From NCBI RefSeq assembly GCF_016086655.4, contig NC_052138.2:2852001-2916000 (forward strand): 64,000 nucleotides of DNA, given 5' to 3'. Source of the stretch: Lepeophtheirus salmonis. Its lineage: Eukaryota > Arthropoda > Copepoda > Siphonostomatoida > Caligidae. The notes under the pieces were generated by a model. That model worked only from the letters and a program-made list of their open reading frames with translations. It ran no database searches and was not told where the DNA came from. The translations under genes were made by a program, and so were the position numbers. The first letter of the stretch is position 1. Every line of letters begins with the position of its first letter. This document shows, piece by piece, positions 32,671-44,469 of this stretch.

Positions 32671-33535
32671 AAATGAAAACACATTGTGGAAGAAGAATCT
32701 GCTTCTTGTGTTGTCCAATGGGGATCATCCAATTTTTGACAAGTTATTTAATGTGTTATGTTTTTTAAAGGCGCTATGAAATTCATTGAAGAGCTTTACA
32801 ATATATTTATGTATGTATGTAAATATTATAAAAGCACGCAATTAAAACAAATACATGGATTCATTCCTATAAATATACGAGTACATCTTTGCCATTCCGC
32901 ACTTTGTGTCGCATAAATTGTTTTAAATATCATGTACATTTATACAATATGCATACATACATATATTGTATTTATGGGAAACTGCAATGCGAGGCCAAGT
33001 AGATTAGGTAGTCAACAATATTCAATTGTTTGCACTTTGCTTCCTTTTTCCCTTCTTCTCTGGCTAAAAAGATTAAATGGAAGAGGTTTTGTGATGCACC
33101 ATGTTCGACAAAACTTGCGATGTTTTTTTACAGTCCGTCAATACATCATTTTTCCTCAAGAACCATTTTTTGGAAATTGTGATGTTGATATAAAATTAGG
33201 TCTAAAACCAATATTATCTTTATTTATAATACAGTTTGTATGTGTGTCCGTCCTTTGCAGGCTTCTAAGCGTTCCACTATTTTGGCGTTCCGTTCAATTT
33301 TTTATTTTTTTATTTCACTGTTCAACTATTGTTTTCGTTCCTTTCCACGTTTCGTTCCGCGTTCCAATCATAAAGTAGTACCCAATACCCTTTACGACAG
33401 CAAATCGTGACTTCTACTTTAATAGTGTGAGGGAGGCCTCATTTGAGAACTATGTTTCCAGATTTTGTAACACAATTATTTCGTGAATATTAGTGTTCAT
33501 ATGAGATCCAATTGACTAAAATCGCTTCATTCATT
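32671..33535. other. Spacer, no supported gene
   Basis: A 148-codon ORF (32932-33378) starts in an A+T microsatellite-like stretch and is hydrophobic without a domain. The end of the stretch (33266-33370) repeats the word CGTTCC several times, which may be a transposon end. I do not call a gene. Confidence 0.4.
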
Positions 33536-33539
33536 GTAC

Positions 33540-33850
33540 AGATTGAGGCCAAAAGGCAAAGTACAGCCGATTTGATTCACACCCAGTACAGCAACATGCA
33601 AAAAAAAACCAGGACCGTGTACTGATCAAAAACTCCAGGAACACCCGTTACCTCGTCTACACGGTAGAAAAAGTTCTGCCGGTCAACCAGACAATGTTCC
33701 CAGCCTCAGCAATGATGCTGGGATTCGTACCATCAAACGGGATGATTATGTCCACATATTGGTTCCCAAAAGCCCTGAAAATTGGAGCCAAGAAGTACCA
33801 GGAGGTCCTGAAGGAGGTTATCTTGCCCTGTGCAAAATCCAACTACCGAA
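33540..33850 (+). pseudogene. Mariner-type transposase fragment (middle domain)
   Basis: The + strand reads IKNSRNTRYLVYTVEKVLP, then FPASAMMLGFVPSNG, then YWFPKALKIGAKKYQEVLKE and VILPC. This is the region between the first and second catalytic aspartates in the DD37D-type relatives. It is cut on both sides, and a J repeat follows directly. Confidence 0.8.
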
Positions 33851-33879
33851 AAGGAAGCTATGTGTTCCATTAGGAATCC

Positions 33880-34350
33880 GCCCTAGGACATACTTTTATA
33901 TTACAAATTTAACTTCTGATTCTTTTTTCAAAAAAATTTATGAATTTAATTTAATTTTTGATTTATTTTTTAAAACAATTTATATGTAAAATTATTGATA
34001 TTTATAAAACAACAATGGATTTTGGAAATTTTTCAGCAAAATATTTAATTTTTAGTGAATAGTTGTAGATTTTGTGAATTTGTTTCCAAAAAATCTAATA
34101 TCGGAATTTTTTGACGAAAAAAAATTTCGATATTAGAAATTTAATTTCTGAAATTTTTTCCAAAAAAAATATATATTTGAAAACAATTGGAGATTTTTGA
34201 AATTTTTTGTGAATAGTTATGGATATTTGAAAAAATAAATATCAAATTTAATATAAATTTTTTTGTTTTTGAATTTATTTGAAAAAATAAATATCAAATT
34301 TAATATAAATTTTTTTGTTTTTGAATTTATTTGAATATCATCGGAATCCT
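33880..34350 (+). repeat. J-type array with a recent 52-bp tandem duplication
   Basis: The core resembles other J repeats (links GTGAATAGTTATGG and GAATAGTTGTAGATTT). Between 34226 and about 34333 a 52-bp unit starting TTTGAAAAAATAAATATC is present twice with no difference that I see, implying a recent duplication. Confidence 0.65.
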
Positions 34351-35101
34351 CATCTGGATTTTTGTTGAACTGTCCCATCTCCACTATTTCTATTGGAAAA
34401 TACTCATGGAGAGACGAACGAGCATCATTTTTAATGCGTTTATAGCAATAATTAATCATTCCATATTTTGATTAAAATATTTAAAGAGAACATTTTTTTG
34501 AAGGGAGAATAAATTGAAGAGTTTTAGACGATTGTTACATTGGTTTGTCTTTGTCGTGTTTTAATTAGTCAATATTTTGAGGCTTTAATTGTTGTTAAGT
34601 CTTGGAAAGGAGATCTAATTTTAATCAACAATGTTGTTATTTTTTTGTAATGCAATTCTTCCTAACATTATGGATTGTTTTAAATAATTATGTACATATA
34701 TCAACAATATGAATTAAATCTTATGAAAAGAGGAAACCTGAAACTTACGCACATGGAAAGAAAAAAGTAAATAACCAACCATCCTTTAGTTATAAGACAT
34801 AACAAATTTATCTATTAATCTTTTTCTTAGGTCCTTAGAACCGTTGAATAGAAAAATGATTGGACTGATAAAAAAAAAAATACTGAAAGAATTGTGGGAA
34901 AAAGACTAATACCGCAATCAGTCCTAAGACTGATCCAACATAATATTAAATATTTTTAATGCATAAAACAAATACTTCATATGGACATTTGTGTTTTTCT
35001 CTTTTTCTTGATTTTTGCTTAATATTGTTTTTACATTAACACACCAAATATATATTTGAGACACATTTTGTAGGAAAAATCGCTTAGGTGGATATTACTA
35101 T
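34351..35101. other. Spacer, no gene seen
   Basis: An 80-codon minus-strand ORF (34217-34459) overlaps the array and shows no domain. The rest is A+T-rich. Confidence 0.4.
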
Positions 35102-35109
35102 CCTATAAT

Positions 35110-37182
35110 TAAGGGTGATAATTTTGCTAAGAATAGAAAAGCGTGCGAGGAGAAGAGAAGAAATACTTATGGCATCATTGATTAAATAATATACATCTTC
35201 TTCTATCAATCATGAACGTTATCATTCCCGCCTTTATTATTCAATATTAGATAGTGATAGTTGATAGAGAACTGAATAAAATGCCTAAAATAACGTCGCC
35301 TTCTGTCTGGATTTATGAAAATGGAGGACCAGGAATTTGGAAAATACTTACCGGATGAGAAACAGATGGCTTGTCGGATTTGTCAATATAAATGTGCCTT
35401 TAGTCCCCTGTCTAGAATTACACGCCACTCATTATCCTCATCTAATATCAAGAGCATGGATATTCATCTAAAAAATAAAGTTAATGATGAATACATCAAG
35501 TCAGACTTTAACTTTGATCTCACAAAGATGCTTATTGCATATAATATAACCTTATCCATTGCTAATCATCCTACGTTCAAAAAAATTATGGAGAAAGACA
35601 CGGGTAAATTCTTCCCTTCCCGAGGAACCATCCTTAATTAATGGAGGATGTTGGTAATGATGTCATTTATAGAAATACCCCCACTGTAAATTGTGAAGTT
35701 AAGATAATTTTCAGGCTTTTTAGAGGCATCCACACCAAATTACGAAGTGGAACTCTGAATTTTGTACTATCTAACAGTAAGTATTCAATTTTTTTTCAAT
35801 CTAACCATAAAATATGATTCTATTTTAGCTAAACATATCAAGAATTATGATACACAACTCATTAAATGGCAAAAATAACTGCTTAAATGGTTACAACAAC
35901 GGGGGTAGTAGCTTTGGATGGTTCGCAACTGGTTTATCTGAGACTTGTTTCTTCACTTAAAGACTTGGATATGATCATTAGGTTTACCAATATTACATAG
36001 TCAATAAATATTACTTTTTTTATCACTTAAGGCTTAGCTATGGTTGATAGGCTCCAAGAAATGGTGTTCAGAAAACTCATAAAAGGCAAAAACAACTGCT
36101 TAAATGGTCACAACAACGGGGGTAGTTACATTGGGTGTAGCATTATAATTAGCAATTGTGGATATATTTTGTTATATAAGCATAAAAAACAGGGGAAAAA
36201 TCTTTTTTGATGCTTTTAATAAGGAATAATATCGCCGGACATTACTACATAATTAGCTTTTGCTCTAAATCTTTACGATGTCATGTTAGAAAACTACATT
36301 AAGTCAAGAATTATAAGTTATATCAGTTTTAAAGGAGTCTTATTTTTATATCTAAGATAAGTAATTAAGGTTTTGCATAGATTAACTTTTCTTTTTTTAG
36401 ATAAACATAAAATAAATGAAAGTGGGATTCTAAAAGTTGTTCTTACTAAGATTGGAAGAAAATATGGATTTAAATCTAACATTATTTTATGATTTTGACA
36501 TTTACTTTATTATTAAACATTATTAAGATCTCATCGGTAGAAATATATCTATCCTGTGCACAATTGTATATGGAACTTGCACATGAGGAAAAAAGGGTGA
36601 TGATCTTTTTGATTAAACTCCACGTCTGGCTTGTGTTTTGCAACCTAAAGTTATGACATATTCAATTGGATTCCGGTGTCCGAACAAGAAAATATTATTT
36701 GGATCAATCTATTATTTCAATATTCTGTATATATAATTTATTGTTATTAGTTATATGATTCCAATTGTTTAATTTTGTATATTTAACATTAATGTATGAT
36801 ATTTTTTATTATGTAGATTATATTTAATTAAAGGCTTCTATTTTAAACTTGGAACTTGAAACATATTTCGAAATACTCTTACTTTGTCGTATTACGAGTT
36901 ATTTTACAATTAAAAAGTTAAATTTCATGGAGTGTGACGTTTTCAAATCTACCGTAACGGATAAAAACCGTCAAAGTCAATTATACGTAGTATATCTTTA
37001 TTAAACATTTTGCTAATAAATACTTTCGTTATACCCTCAAAAATCATAATAAATTAGGCAACTGATAGATACTGATGTGATTATCACTGATAATCACATC
37101 AGTATTTTAAACAATGATACCATATGTATTTCTCCCCCCTGTCTCCTCGCACACGTTTTTCTCTACAATATTATCAACTATA
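35110..37182 (+). mobile_element. hAT-type element with BED-like finger ORF, copy 2
   Basis: CCTATAAT flanks both sides exactly (35102-35109 and 37183-37190), an 8-bp target duplication. The ends are inverted: left TAAGGGTGATAATTTTG, right read inward TATAGTTGATAATATTG. It is the inverted, longer (2073 bp) relative of 284-1846. Inside, a segment containing AACTGCTTAAATGG and ACAACAACGGGGGTAGT occurs twice (about 35878 and 36093); both also occur in copy 1 (about 975-1020 and 842-880, opposite strand). Confidence 0.9.
35315..35641 (+). pseudogene. BED-type finger N-terminus of a hAT transposase (108 aa)
   Basis: The sequence EDQEFGKYLPDEKQMACRIC begins a protein very similar to the one encoded by 1299-1619. 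The last expected zinc ligand is lost: where copy 1 has SSHIKSM, this copy has SSNIKSM. No catalytic domain follows in any frame that I can join. It is probably non-functional. Confidence 0.6.
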
Positions 37183-37199
37183 CCTATAATAAAGTGGTT

Positions 37200-37510
37200 C
37201 TCAAATGAGAACATCTCAAATTGAGGCACTCCAGGGGTACTTGCAATTTTGAAAGAATATTTCATAAGAGGCACATAACTCAAAAAATAAAATATTTGGA
37301 ATTTAATTTTATGTGAATAGCTATGGAATTTTAAGTTTTTCTCCAAAATATTAATATTTGAAATTTTTCTCCGAGAAATTTATTAAATTGAATGTTGGAA
37401 ATATTTTTTGTCAAAAGCTGTAGATTTTTGGATTTTTCTCAGAAAATATTTTGCACTTCAAATTTTTTTGATTTTTTTCAAAAAATCAAAAAAACAAAAA
37501 AAACCTTTCG
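37200..37510 (+). repeat. J-type fragment
   Basis: T-tract/A-tract units with the links GTGAATAGCTATGGAATTTT and CAAAAGCTGTAGATTTTTGG, adjoining the right end of the hAT element. Only the core is preserved. Confidence 0.5.
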
Positions 37511-37586
37511 AAATATAATCATGCAAAGGCTCCTTTTACTGAAGCTAAAAATGTTTTGTTCTGGTGAGGGTAAACTTGGGTTAAAT

Positions 37587-37903
37587 CAAGGTTAATAGAA
37601 ATAAAAAAGTTATTCCGTAACGCGTGTACAACTGATGTTTGACTTCCACCACGCTTTTTAATATTGACGTCATAGTGTACTTGTAGTTGCATGTTTTGTC
37701 AAAAAATCTTTCTGTCTTGCCCAGGAGTCGATTCAACACAGTAAATTGAAAATTCTAGCATTAATGAAGTCATAGACTATGTGTGGTTGTGTGTTTTGTC
37801 AAAATCTGCCTGTCTTGCCCAGCAGTCGGTACGATACATCAGATTCAAATATTTTAGGAAGCACGATTACTATAAGGTTTAACTTGTATTTCTATTAACC
37901 TTT
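37587..37903. mobile_element. hAT-like MITE, copy 3
   Basis: The ends are CAAGGTTAATAGAAATAAAA and, inward from the right, AAAGGTTAATAGAAATACAA. Flanks GGTTAAAT and GGTTAATA are a near-match 8-bp duplication. One TGACGTCA is intact (37665); the second is mutated (GAAGTCA). Confidence 0.8.
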
Positions 37904-38394
37904 GGTTAATAAATATTTTACAAGTCACTAAAAAAAAAAGATTGAGAATTCCTGATATGATATTTTGTAGTATTATGAAATTTATTAATGAATGCATGAA
38001 TTAGAACATCTTTTTTTTTTAAAAAGAGCATTGTCTAATTGTACATATGTGTGTATCTTGTATACATTACGTAAAAAACACAAACACTAATGATTCTCCA
38101 TATTGTATACTATGAAATGGATATAATAAATATGAACACAAGAAAGAAAGAGACTTAAAAAAATAGCATTACATATATTTTAATATGTATTTGTATTCTC
38201 ATTTGAAATGAAATCGAATTATTTTTATTATCATTTTGTTTTTACAAAAAATGGGTTTCTTTTAATATATATAAATGTTTTTTTCTTTTGTTTTTTGTAT
38301 CTATGAATGTTTGTATAGTACTGAGTGAACACCAAAAAATGTACCGCTAAATAAGTGGATATTTGTATCAAATTCACTTTTTCTTTTTTTGAAA

Positions 38395-38990
38395 AAAATA
38401 TCCAAAAATTTTAAGGAACAAATATTGAAAAATTAATTTAAAAAAAAAAAAAGGTTCTAAGTATTATTTTTTATTAAAAATAAGTTTCAAACTATTCAAT
38501 TTTTTCTAAAAAAATTCAAAAATTTACAGTTATTCACAAATAAAATCCAAAATCCAAAAATAAAGTTAAAAAAATTTTTTTGTGAAAAAAAAAAAAAAAA
38601 ATCAAAATCCACAGTTATGGAGAAATCAATAAATTTTTGAAAAAAATCAAAAATCCACAGCTATTCACAAAATATGAAATTTTTTGGGAAAAAAATTTAA
38701 AAAATTCAATTTCAATTATAAAAAAAAATTGAAATACTAAATTTTGTGTAAAAAAATTTAAAAAATACAACGTCAATATTAAATTAAAAAAAAAAAAATA
38801 GTATCAATAATAAAATTTTCAGAAAAGAAATAAAAAAATTAAAGCGATTAATATAAAATGAATTTTTTTTGCCAAAAAATTTGAAAATCAAAATTTAATT
38901 TTAAATTAAATTAAATTTTCTAGTAACAAACAAAATTTCTTAATTGGGGTGGGGGGCTCCAGCCTTTCAACACTCTCCTTGGGGACGCCC
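38395..38990 (-). repeat. J repeat, inverted
   Basis: It is A-tract rich on the + strand, with links CAAAATCCACAGTTATGG and ATCCACAGCTATTCACAAA. It ends GGGGACGCCCTG (38978-38991), the inverted form of the CAGGGGCGTCC end seen elsewhere. Confidence 0.65.
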
Positions 38991-39142
38991 TGAACACAGC
39001 TTCCTTTTTATATGGTTGATGAAATGCTTTTGGTCCAGTCCAGTTTTAAAAGAGGTCCTAATTCCTTGGAACTTGTCCTTAACAGTTTCTTGTTGCTCAA
39101 CCACATCTAAAGTCATACTCATTGTTGTTTATTTAAATATAC

Positions 39143-39755
39143 AGGGTGGTCCAGATAAATTCTGATAAAATGTCAGTAATACTAAGGGTTGTATGTGGGA
39201 TTATGCATGGTGGTTCAGATAAATTGTGAAAAATTTTAAATGCTAATAACGAACAAACTCGATGTGGTAGATCTGTTATTATTTCTTAATAACCTTGGTC
39301 ACACTCCGTCAAAAGCTTTGGTTGGCTCTGGCGATCTTGTGTGGCTCCAGCTTTGCTATCATACGAGTAATTGACTTCTTCTGGGCCTCTACATACGAAT
39401 GATATCTGGCACAAGCCAAGTATGCTGCTAATTGCTGGGAGAAAATCTGGGCTCCAGAAGTGAATACACTTTTGAGTCCCCTATACTCCTACTAATACAC
39501 AATTACACAATTTGGTTTCATGTCGAGGGAAAGGCCTGCAGTGTCCATCATCCAAACACCGGAGTCCTCAAATCCACAGTCACCTAGCACTAGAACCCCA
39601 TGACAGAGAACTACATCGCCTGGAGACCATCATTAACGATTAAGAGAGCTCCGATACACATCCATTTTTAGTATTAATTTTGTTGACATGCTATAGTTAA
39701 TTAATTAATTATATCTTGTTTGATGTTAACATTTAAAGTGTTCCGATTTAAGTAA
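39143..39755 (+). mobile_element. Chimeric Tc1/mariner fragment
   Basis: It starts with a TIR-like ACAGGGTGGTCCAGATAAAT, with a second, similar GGTTCAGATAAATT about 65 bp later. From 39290 it resembles the start of the fragment at 41900. From about 39475 to 39755 it is the 3' part of MLE-A (CATGTCGAGGGAAAGGCC, and the final AAAGTGTTCCGATTTAAG). Two families have been joined, either by nesting followed by deletion or by abortive repair. Confidence 0.6.
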
Positions 39756-40039
39756 AAAAAATAACATTTTAAAAACAGCTTACATCTTATGGTTGCATGT
39801 GAGATGTTATTATTTTCCAAATAACTTTTGGTTGTTTATAAATTATATTGATAGACCTACAACTTCTATATTTTAAATGCAAATGTCTGTGTGCATGGGG
39901 ATGTTTGTGCGGGAAACACGGCATCACCAATGAAGTTATTTTGCTGAAAATTTTCATGTAGCTTCTAAAGTCTCAATAAACAGAGTCGTAACATTTTTTT
40001 TGGCTTTTAAAATAGCATTTTGCTCAATATAAAGCTTTT

Positions 40040-40640
40040 TTTTTTTACTAATAACTGATTGGTTGTCCAATTTTCACAGCCCTCTATTAGGCCAAATTTA
40101 TACCATCAAGCGTGTTAGCCATAGCCAGGAAAGGGTGGTTGTCACTTGGTGCAAGGTCTGGAATGTAGGTTGGCTCCATAAGAACATAACCATCCGAGCT
40201 CCAGGAGCTTCTGGCGAGTCATCAAAGATGTGTGCTGCCTGATGTTGTCTAGATAAAACAAGATTCTTTTATTATTCACAAATGATGGCCAGGGATGTTC
40301 GATCACCACCTTCAAACGGTCGAGTTGTTGAGCGGAGGTGGGTGGAATTGCGGGAAACTCTGTTGTGCAACACGATCCGGATGAGGATCGGTCCTGTATG
40401 CAGCTTAAATTTTCTTGGTCACTTTCGACGCGGTAAATATTCCGAATTTCTTATTTAGAGACCTCCAGTCTCGTCACACGATAATTTACGAATGAAGCGT
40501 CCAAATACAATACCATTTAAAAAGCGTTTGTAGTATACACTCATACCTTTACAATGCTTTATAGTATGGTTCGAATTGACCAATCATGAGCAAGATATAC
40601 TTTGCTTTTTCTCGAACCTCATAGACAAAGTTGATCTTAT
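40040..40640 (-). mobile_element. MLE-B copy, internally deleted
   Basis: It shares, on the minus strand, the region around GAGCTCCAGGAGCTTCTGG, the Cys/Arg linker and the N-terminal segment (gagacctccagtctcgt, near 40463). The end motif AAGCAAAGTATATCTTGCTC, seen on the minus strand near 40590-40610, matches the left part of the copy at 8900. Large internal deletions leave no ORF. Confidence 0.75.
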
Positions 40641-40699
40641 CTTGTGGTATACATTTAATTATTTTCAAGAGTAGAATTTAAACGAGGGATTTTGTATGG

Positions 40700-41040
40700 A
40701 CATTTATTTTTTTTAATCATCTAAAAATAGTGGTCGGCACTACTTCCATTCAATACATGAGCCCTCAGCTCTAATAATTGTACCAATACGAGGCATAAAT
40801 CCCTTGGAGGCCTTCACTAGACACTTGTGTAAGAAGTAGTACAGTACGCCTTATCCTCCCGACGCGCCTAGATGTAGTAGTCCAAGGGCTATCCGCTGGA
40901 GAGAACAGTAGCCACATGTTGAGGTCCCAAAAGTCTGGAAAGTTGTCTCTCCGGAATGCCTGGTTCTTAGCATAGACGCAGGGCTCCGTCATGAGTGAAA
41001 ACATAGTTGTCCTCGAACATTTCTCTGGTCCAACTTATTA
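40700..41040 (-). pseudogene. DD37D-type transposase fragment
   Basis: The minus strand in 40771-41004 reads CVYAKNQAFRRDNFPDFWDL then NMWLLFSPADSP. This corresponds to the helix after the second catalytic Asp and the region leading to the third. A frameshift hits the SPDLNPLD-equivalent motif, so the third Asp is lost. Confidence 0.7.
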
Positions 41041-41739
41041 CTTTTTATGTCTAATTTATTAAAATTTAAATTTAAACATACCAATAGATACAATCAAGTT
41101 TATGGAAGAAAGGGATTTCTTATTGGATATTCATATTTAAATATCGAAGGATATTTTTTTTTGGTTCGCACCCTCTACTCATACATTGTAGTCATACTCC
41201 AAGAATAATAAAAATAATAGATGTAATAATGGTATAGTCAATGTATTGTATTAAAAGTTCTACGTTTGTATTTTAATAAATAAATATGACTTAAATATTA
41301 TATGAATGTATAAAGTATAATGTATATGCCCAAAAGTATACAGTATAGATATACATACACGCACAAATTATACCATTTTCATTCCTATTATTAAGAGACT
41401 AATCCCCAAAATCTGCTTATATTTTCTCTGGTTGTGTGTCTTGCAATAACAATAATAATAATCGCAAATAAAAAAAATATTGCAAAATAAAAACGACTGA
41501 AAAATAAACCCTTTGAAAAAAAGGAGCAGTTGGATCCCAATTGAAATAATTCTTTGAGATGTAAATCCTAGTTATCTTTTGTATGTTAAAAAAAACCCCA
41601 AAAAACAACGAAAATGAATGTGAAATTCCATACAATTTGAATAATGTTTTGAAGGAGATCAGCTGAGCTCTCATGATGTTTCATAAGAATAGCTATAAAC
41701 GAACTATAAGATGACGGAAATTAACACATAAATCCCTCC

Positions 41740-41870
41740 GATTCTAGCAAATATATAGGTAGGAATTACTCAAATATAGATCCTCAATTCTACTCTAGAA
41801 AGGACTTACACTTAAATTGAATAAATCTTTAAAGGCTTATAACAAAGAAATTAAAGCCGGTAGAACCATG
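41740..41870 (+). repeat. Repeat I fragment
   Basis: It contains GGAATTACTCAAATATAGAT, then TCAATTCTACTCTAGAAAGG, matching the middle of repeat I at 15950-16010. Confidence 0.4.
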
Positions 41871-41899
41871 AATTTTTTATTATGTGAAAGTTACATTTA

Positions 41900-42395
41900 A
41901 TAACATTCAATTATTTATAATGAGATCCGCCTCTCTTGATAACCTCGGCCACACGGCACCGAAAGCTTTGTCAAGCCTGGGCTACTTGTGTGGATACAAC
42001 TTTACAACTGGTCTGGTTTTGCAATTTTTATTTACACTCCATGGACGGATGGGGTTGCCCGGAAGGAAAACATTACTTCTTCCAATAAGACAGTGCACCA
42101 GCCCACGAGGCCAAAAAAGTGCAGGATGTCTTGGTAACAAAATGTCCTCACTTTTGGATCCACATTTTTTGACCTGCAAACAGCACGTACCCTAAACCAA
42201 TGTGATGTCTATCTCTTGGGGAGGATCTAGAATGAGGTGTGTGCAAAGTATCATTCGTCTGTGGAGGATCTCAAGAAACCACTACCCACAATAAGTTATC
42301 TGGAACTGCAGGAGGTCCCCCAGGTCGTCAAAGTTTCCGGGCCCGTTTATCATGAGAGATTGACAATTTTTGACAAAAAAAATAAATCTTAGGGG
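41900..42395 (+). pseudogene. DD37D-spaced mariner transposase pseudogene (C-terminal half)
   Basis: The + strand reads FQ-stop-DSAPAHEAKKVQDVLV, then KCPHFWIHIF-stop-PANS, ending with a GPVYHERLTIF-like tail in another frame. From the Asp of DSAPAH, the residue at the D37D position is a stop codon. At least two stops and a frameshift are present. Confidence 0.8.
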
Positions 42396-42529
42396 TTAAG
42401 AAATGCATAGAATTTACAACTCTACAAATAGTAGCGCGTTTTGAAGAGAAGAGTTAATATATTTTTTTGCTTACTTTATACAACTGGAGTACTGATTGAT
42501 GAATGAATGTTCAGTGATGTAAATCGTGT

Positions 42530-43190
42530 TATATTTTAGCGCCCCGTTTTTATTCTTTTTAATGAGTAATCTGAGCAATGAATTTTCTTTTCCTTAGTAG
42601 TTGACTTTATTATTTAATTCCTGAGTAGTGAACATAGATTCAATTACATTAAAAACCTAATTGAATATTTTTATGTACTCTTGTAAGAGCTCAGTAACCC
42701 GAAGGATTTGTTGCAGAGTTCTTTTTGTAGGTCCTTTTTGGTACTCAGAGTAGAATTGGGGATCGACATTGGAGTAGTTCTAGCAAATGTTCTGTTTATA
42801 TCCTTTTCTCCTTCATCCCTTGTCACAACTGATTGTAACTAAACTAATGAAACGTCACGCGTATTATTCTTTCACGCCTTCCAAATATTATTCATACTAT
42901 CTTAAGAATACATTTTCTTTTTCTTAGCAGTTGTCATTATTATATAATTCCTTAGTAGTGAACTTCCTTTCCTAAACATATTCAATTATATTCAAAACCT
43001 GATGGAACATTCATGTGTGCTCATAAAAGACGGAGCGTAACCCTGAGGATTTGTTGTGGAGTTGTAATTGTAAGCCCTTGTTGGACTCCAAATATAATTG
43101 GGCTTCCACATTGGAGGTATTCTTGCCAATGTTCTTGTTTATTACCTTCGCCCCCTCTCCCTTGTCACTGCTGATTGTAGCAGATCTCCT
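42530..43190 (-). repeat. Repeat I, two copies in tandem
   Basis: On the minus strand, 42583-42840 and 42908-43185 each carry the conserved blocks of repeat I (TCACTACTCAGGAATTAAAT, the ACTCTGAGT or TTTGGAGT region, and TGTGACAAGGG or CAGTGACAAGGG). They lie about 320 bp apart and differ at many positions, so the duplication is old. Confidence 0.55.
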
Positions 43191-43917
43191 CCAAAACATT
43201 TTCCACATTATCAGGGCTACCATGTTGATTTTCGTTTTCTTTTTTTTAACATGCCCATTATAAATAGGATTTTCATCACTACGAATGTTCAACTGATAAA
43301 TCACTATGATCATAGTAAAAGTAAATGACTAAGAAAAAAGAAAGGACTAATAAATCCTTAATAATGACTCTTAGAGACCCGTGTTCATGTAAATTTGAGT
43401 AATTTAGATTCACTCAACGTAGTATGATCTCCTCCTATTATTTTAATAATATCCTTTCTTAGTCTTCATTCCAAATAGTCATAAAAAGAACGCCCCTTGT
43501 CTCCTCACAGTGTGTACATAAAATATGTACACACCAGACTACAGCGCCCCCCATCTTTTCCTTTCAATTAATTTACGCATCATAAATTGATTTCATTTCA
43601 TGGTTTTTATATCACACGGACCATTGGACTGCTCGGATGATGTACACACACTGTTAGCATTGTATACCGATAGAATATTATGCTCAAGTCATTTTCGAAA
43701 TATGAATGAGTGAATGAACAACATCTCGCGAGGGAAAAAAGTCCTCACTGTTGTGGTGGTCACACGAACAATGTACATACAGTCCCGAATAAAGTGGTTC
43801 TACCTTACGTTTATTAGTAGCTGGGTACGACAGATTAGTAAGTCTTCAATATATTTTGGATATTTGGATAGGTTTTGTTCGGTCTCCTTAATGAACTGAG
43901 ATCCATTGTCATCTAAA
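43191..43917. other. Spacer, no gene seen
   Basis: It contains the palindrome at 43510-43534. Small ORFs here overlap on both strands and have no recognisable features. Confidence 0.4.
43510..43534. repeat. Perfect 11-bp inverted repeat
   Basis: GTGTGTACATA and its exact reverse complement TATGTACACAC are separated by AAA. It could be a palindromic binding site or part of a transposon end; the surroundings give no context. Confidence 0.6.
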
Positions 43918-44305
43918 CACGTACTAATTCAATAATTACTTAGGTTTGAGCAATTCAAAACCTAATTTATATTCTGATATATTAAAGCTTAAACAATTAG
44001 TTTCCAAAATAAAATAAATTTGAGCACTATAGCCTACGTACAAGTTGAGAAAACGAAAGTTGCACTTGATCAACGAATTTCCATTCGACAACTCCAAGCA
44101 GTTCAGCCTTTCCAACACCACTATCTACGCCGCCAGCAAGTCCGAAACGTTGGAGAGGACAAAGCGCTCTGTCAAAAAGGCCAAACTGGACTCAGAGGAG
44201 TTAATGAAAACAGCCCAGCCCTTAACTCCATGAAGGACCACGCAAGAGATATCTGGGGTTCACACCAGACCCTCCTGTGAACTATCAAAAAAGGGGACGG
44301 AAAGA
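43918..44305 (+). mobile_element. MLE-A fragment, 5' half
   Basis: The + strand carries the non-coding start (ATATTCTGATATATTAAAGC) and the N-terminal coding part: NEFPFDNSKQFSLSNTTIYA, ASKSETLERTKRSVKKAKLD, then DSEELMKTAQ. It ends after ARDIWGSHQTLL, just before the catalytic domain. One frameshift separates the two frames. Confidence 0.8.
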
Positions 44306-44469
44306 TTAATATGTTGATTTTTGGTTTCTTTATTTTTAATTTGGCAAAAATAAACATAATTTTCATCAACATACAATATCAATGATATGTAGTAGAAAGA
44401 CAAGATGGCTCCTCATGAATCAAATAATAATAGCAACACCATAGGAAAAGAAAATTCCTTCTTCAGTTT

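Noticed and set aside
33266..33370. Repeated CGTTCC words suggesting a transposon end
   Set aside because: No partner end or target duplication was found.
32932..33378. 148-codon hydrophobic ORF
   Set aside because: It starts in an A+T repeat, has no domain and no neighbouring splice or promoter evidence; random openness is likely.
38395..38990. Possible CRISPR or regular satellite in the A/T-tract arrays
   Set aside because: Units are irregular in length and sequence, there are no unique spacers, and the genome is eukaryotic.
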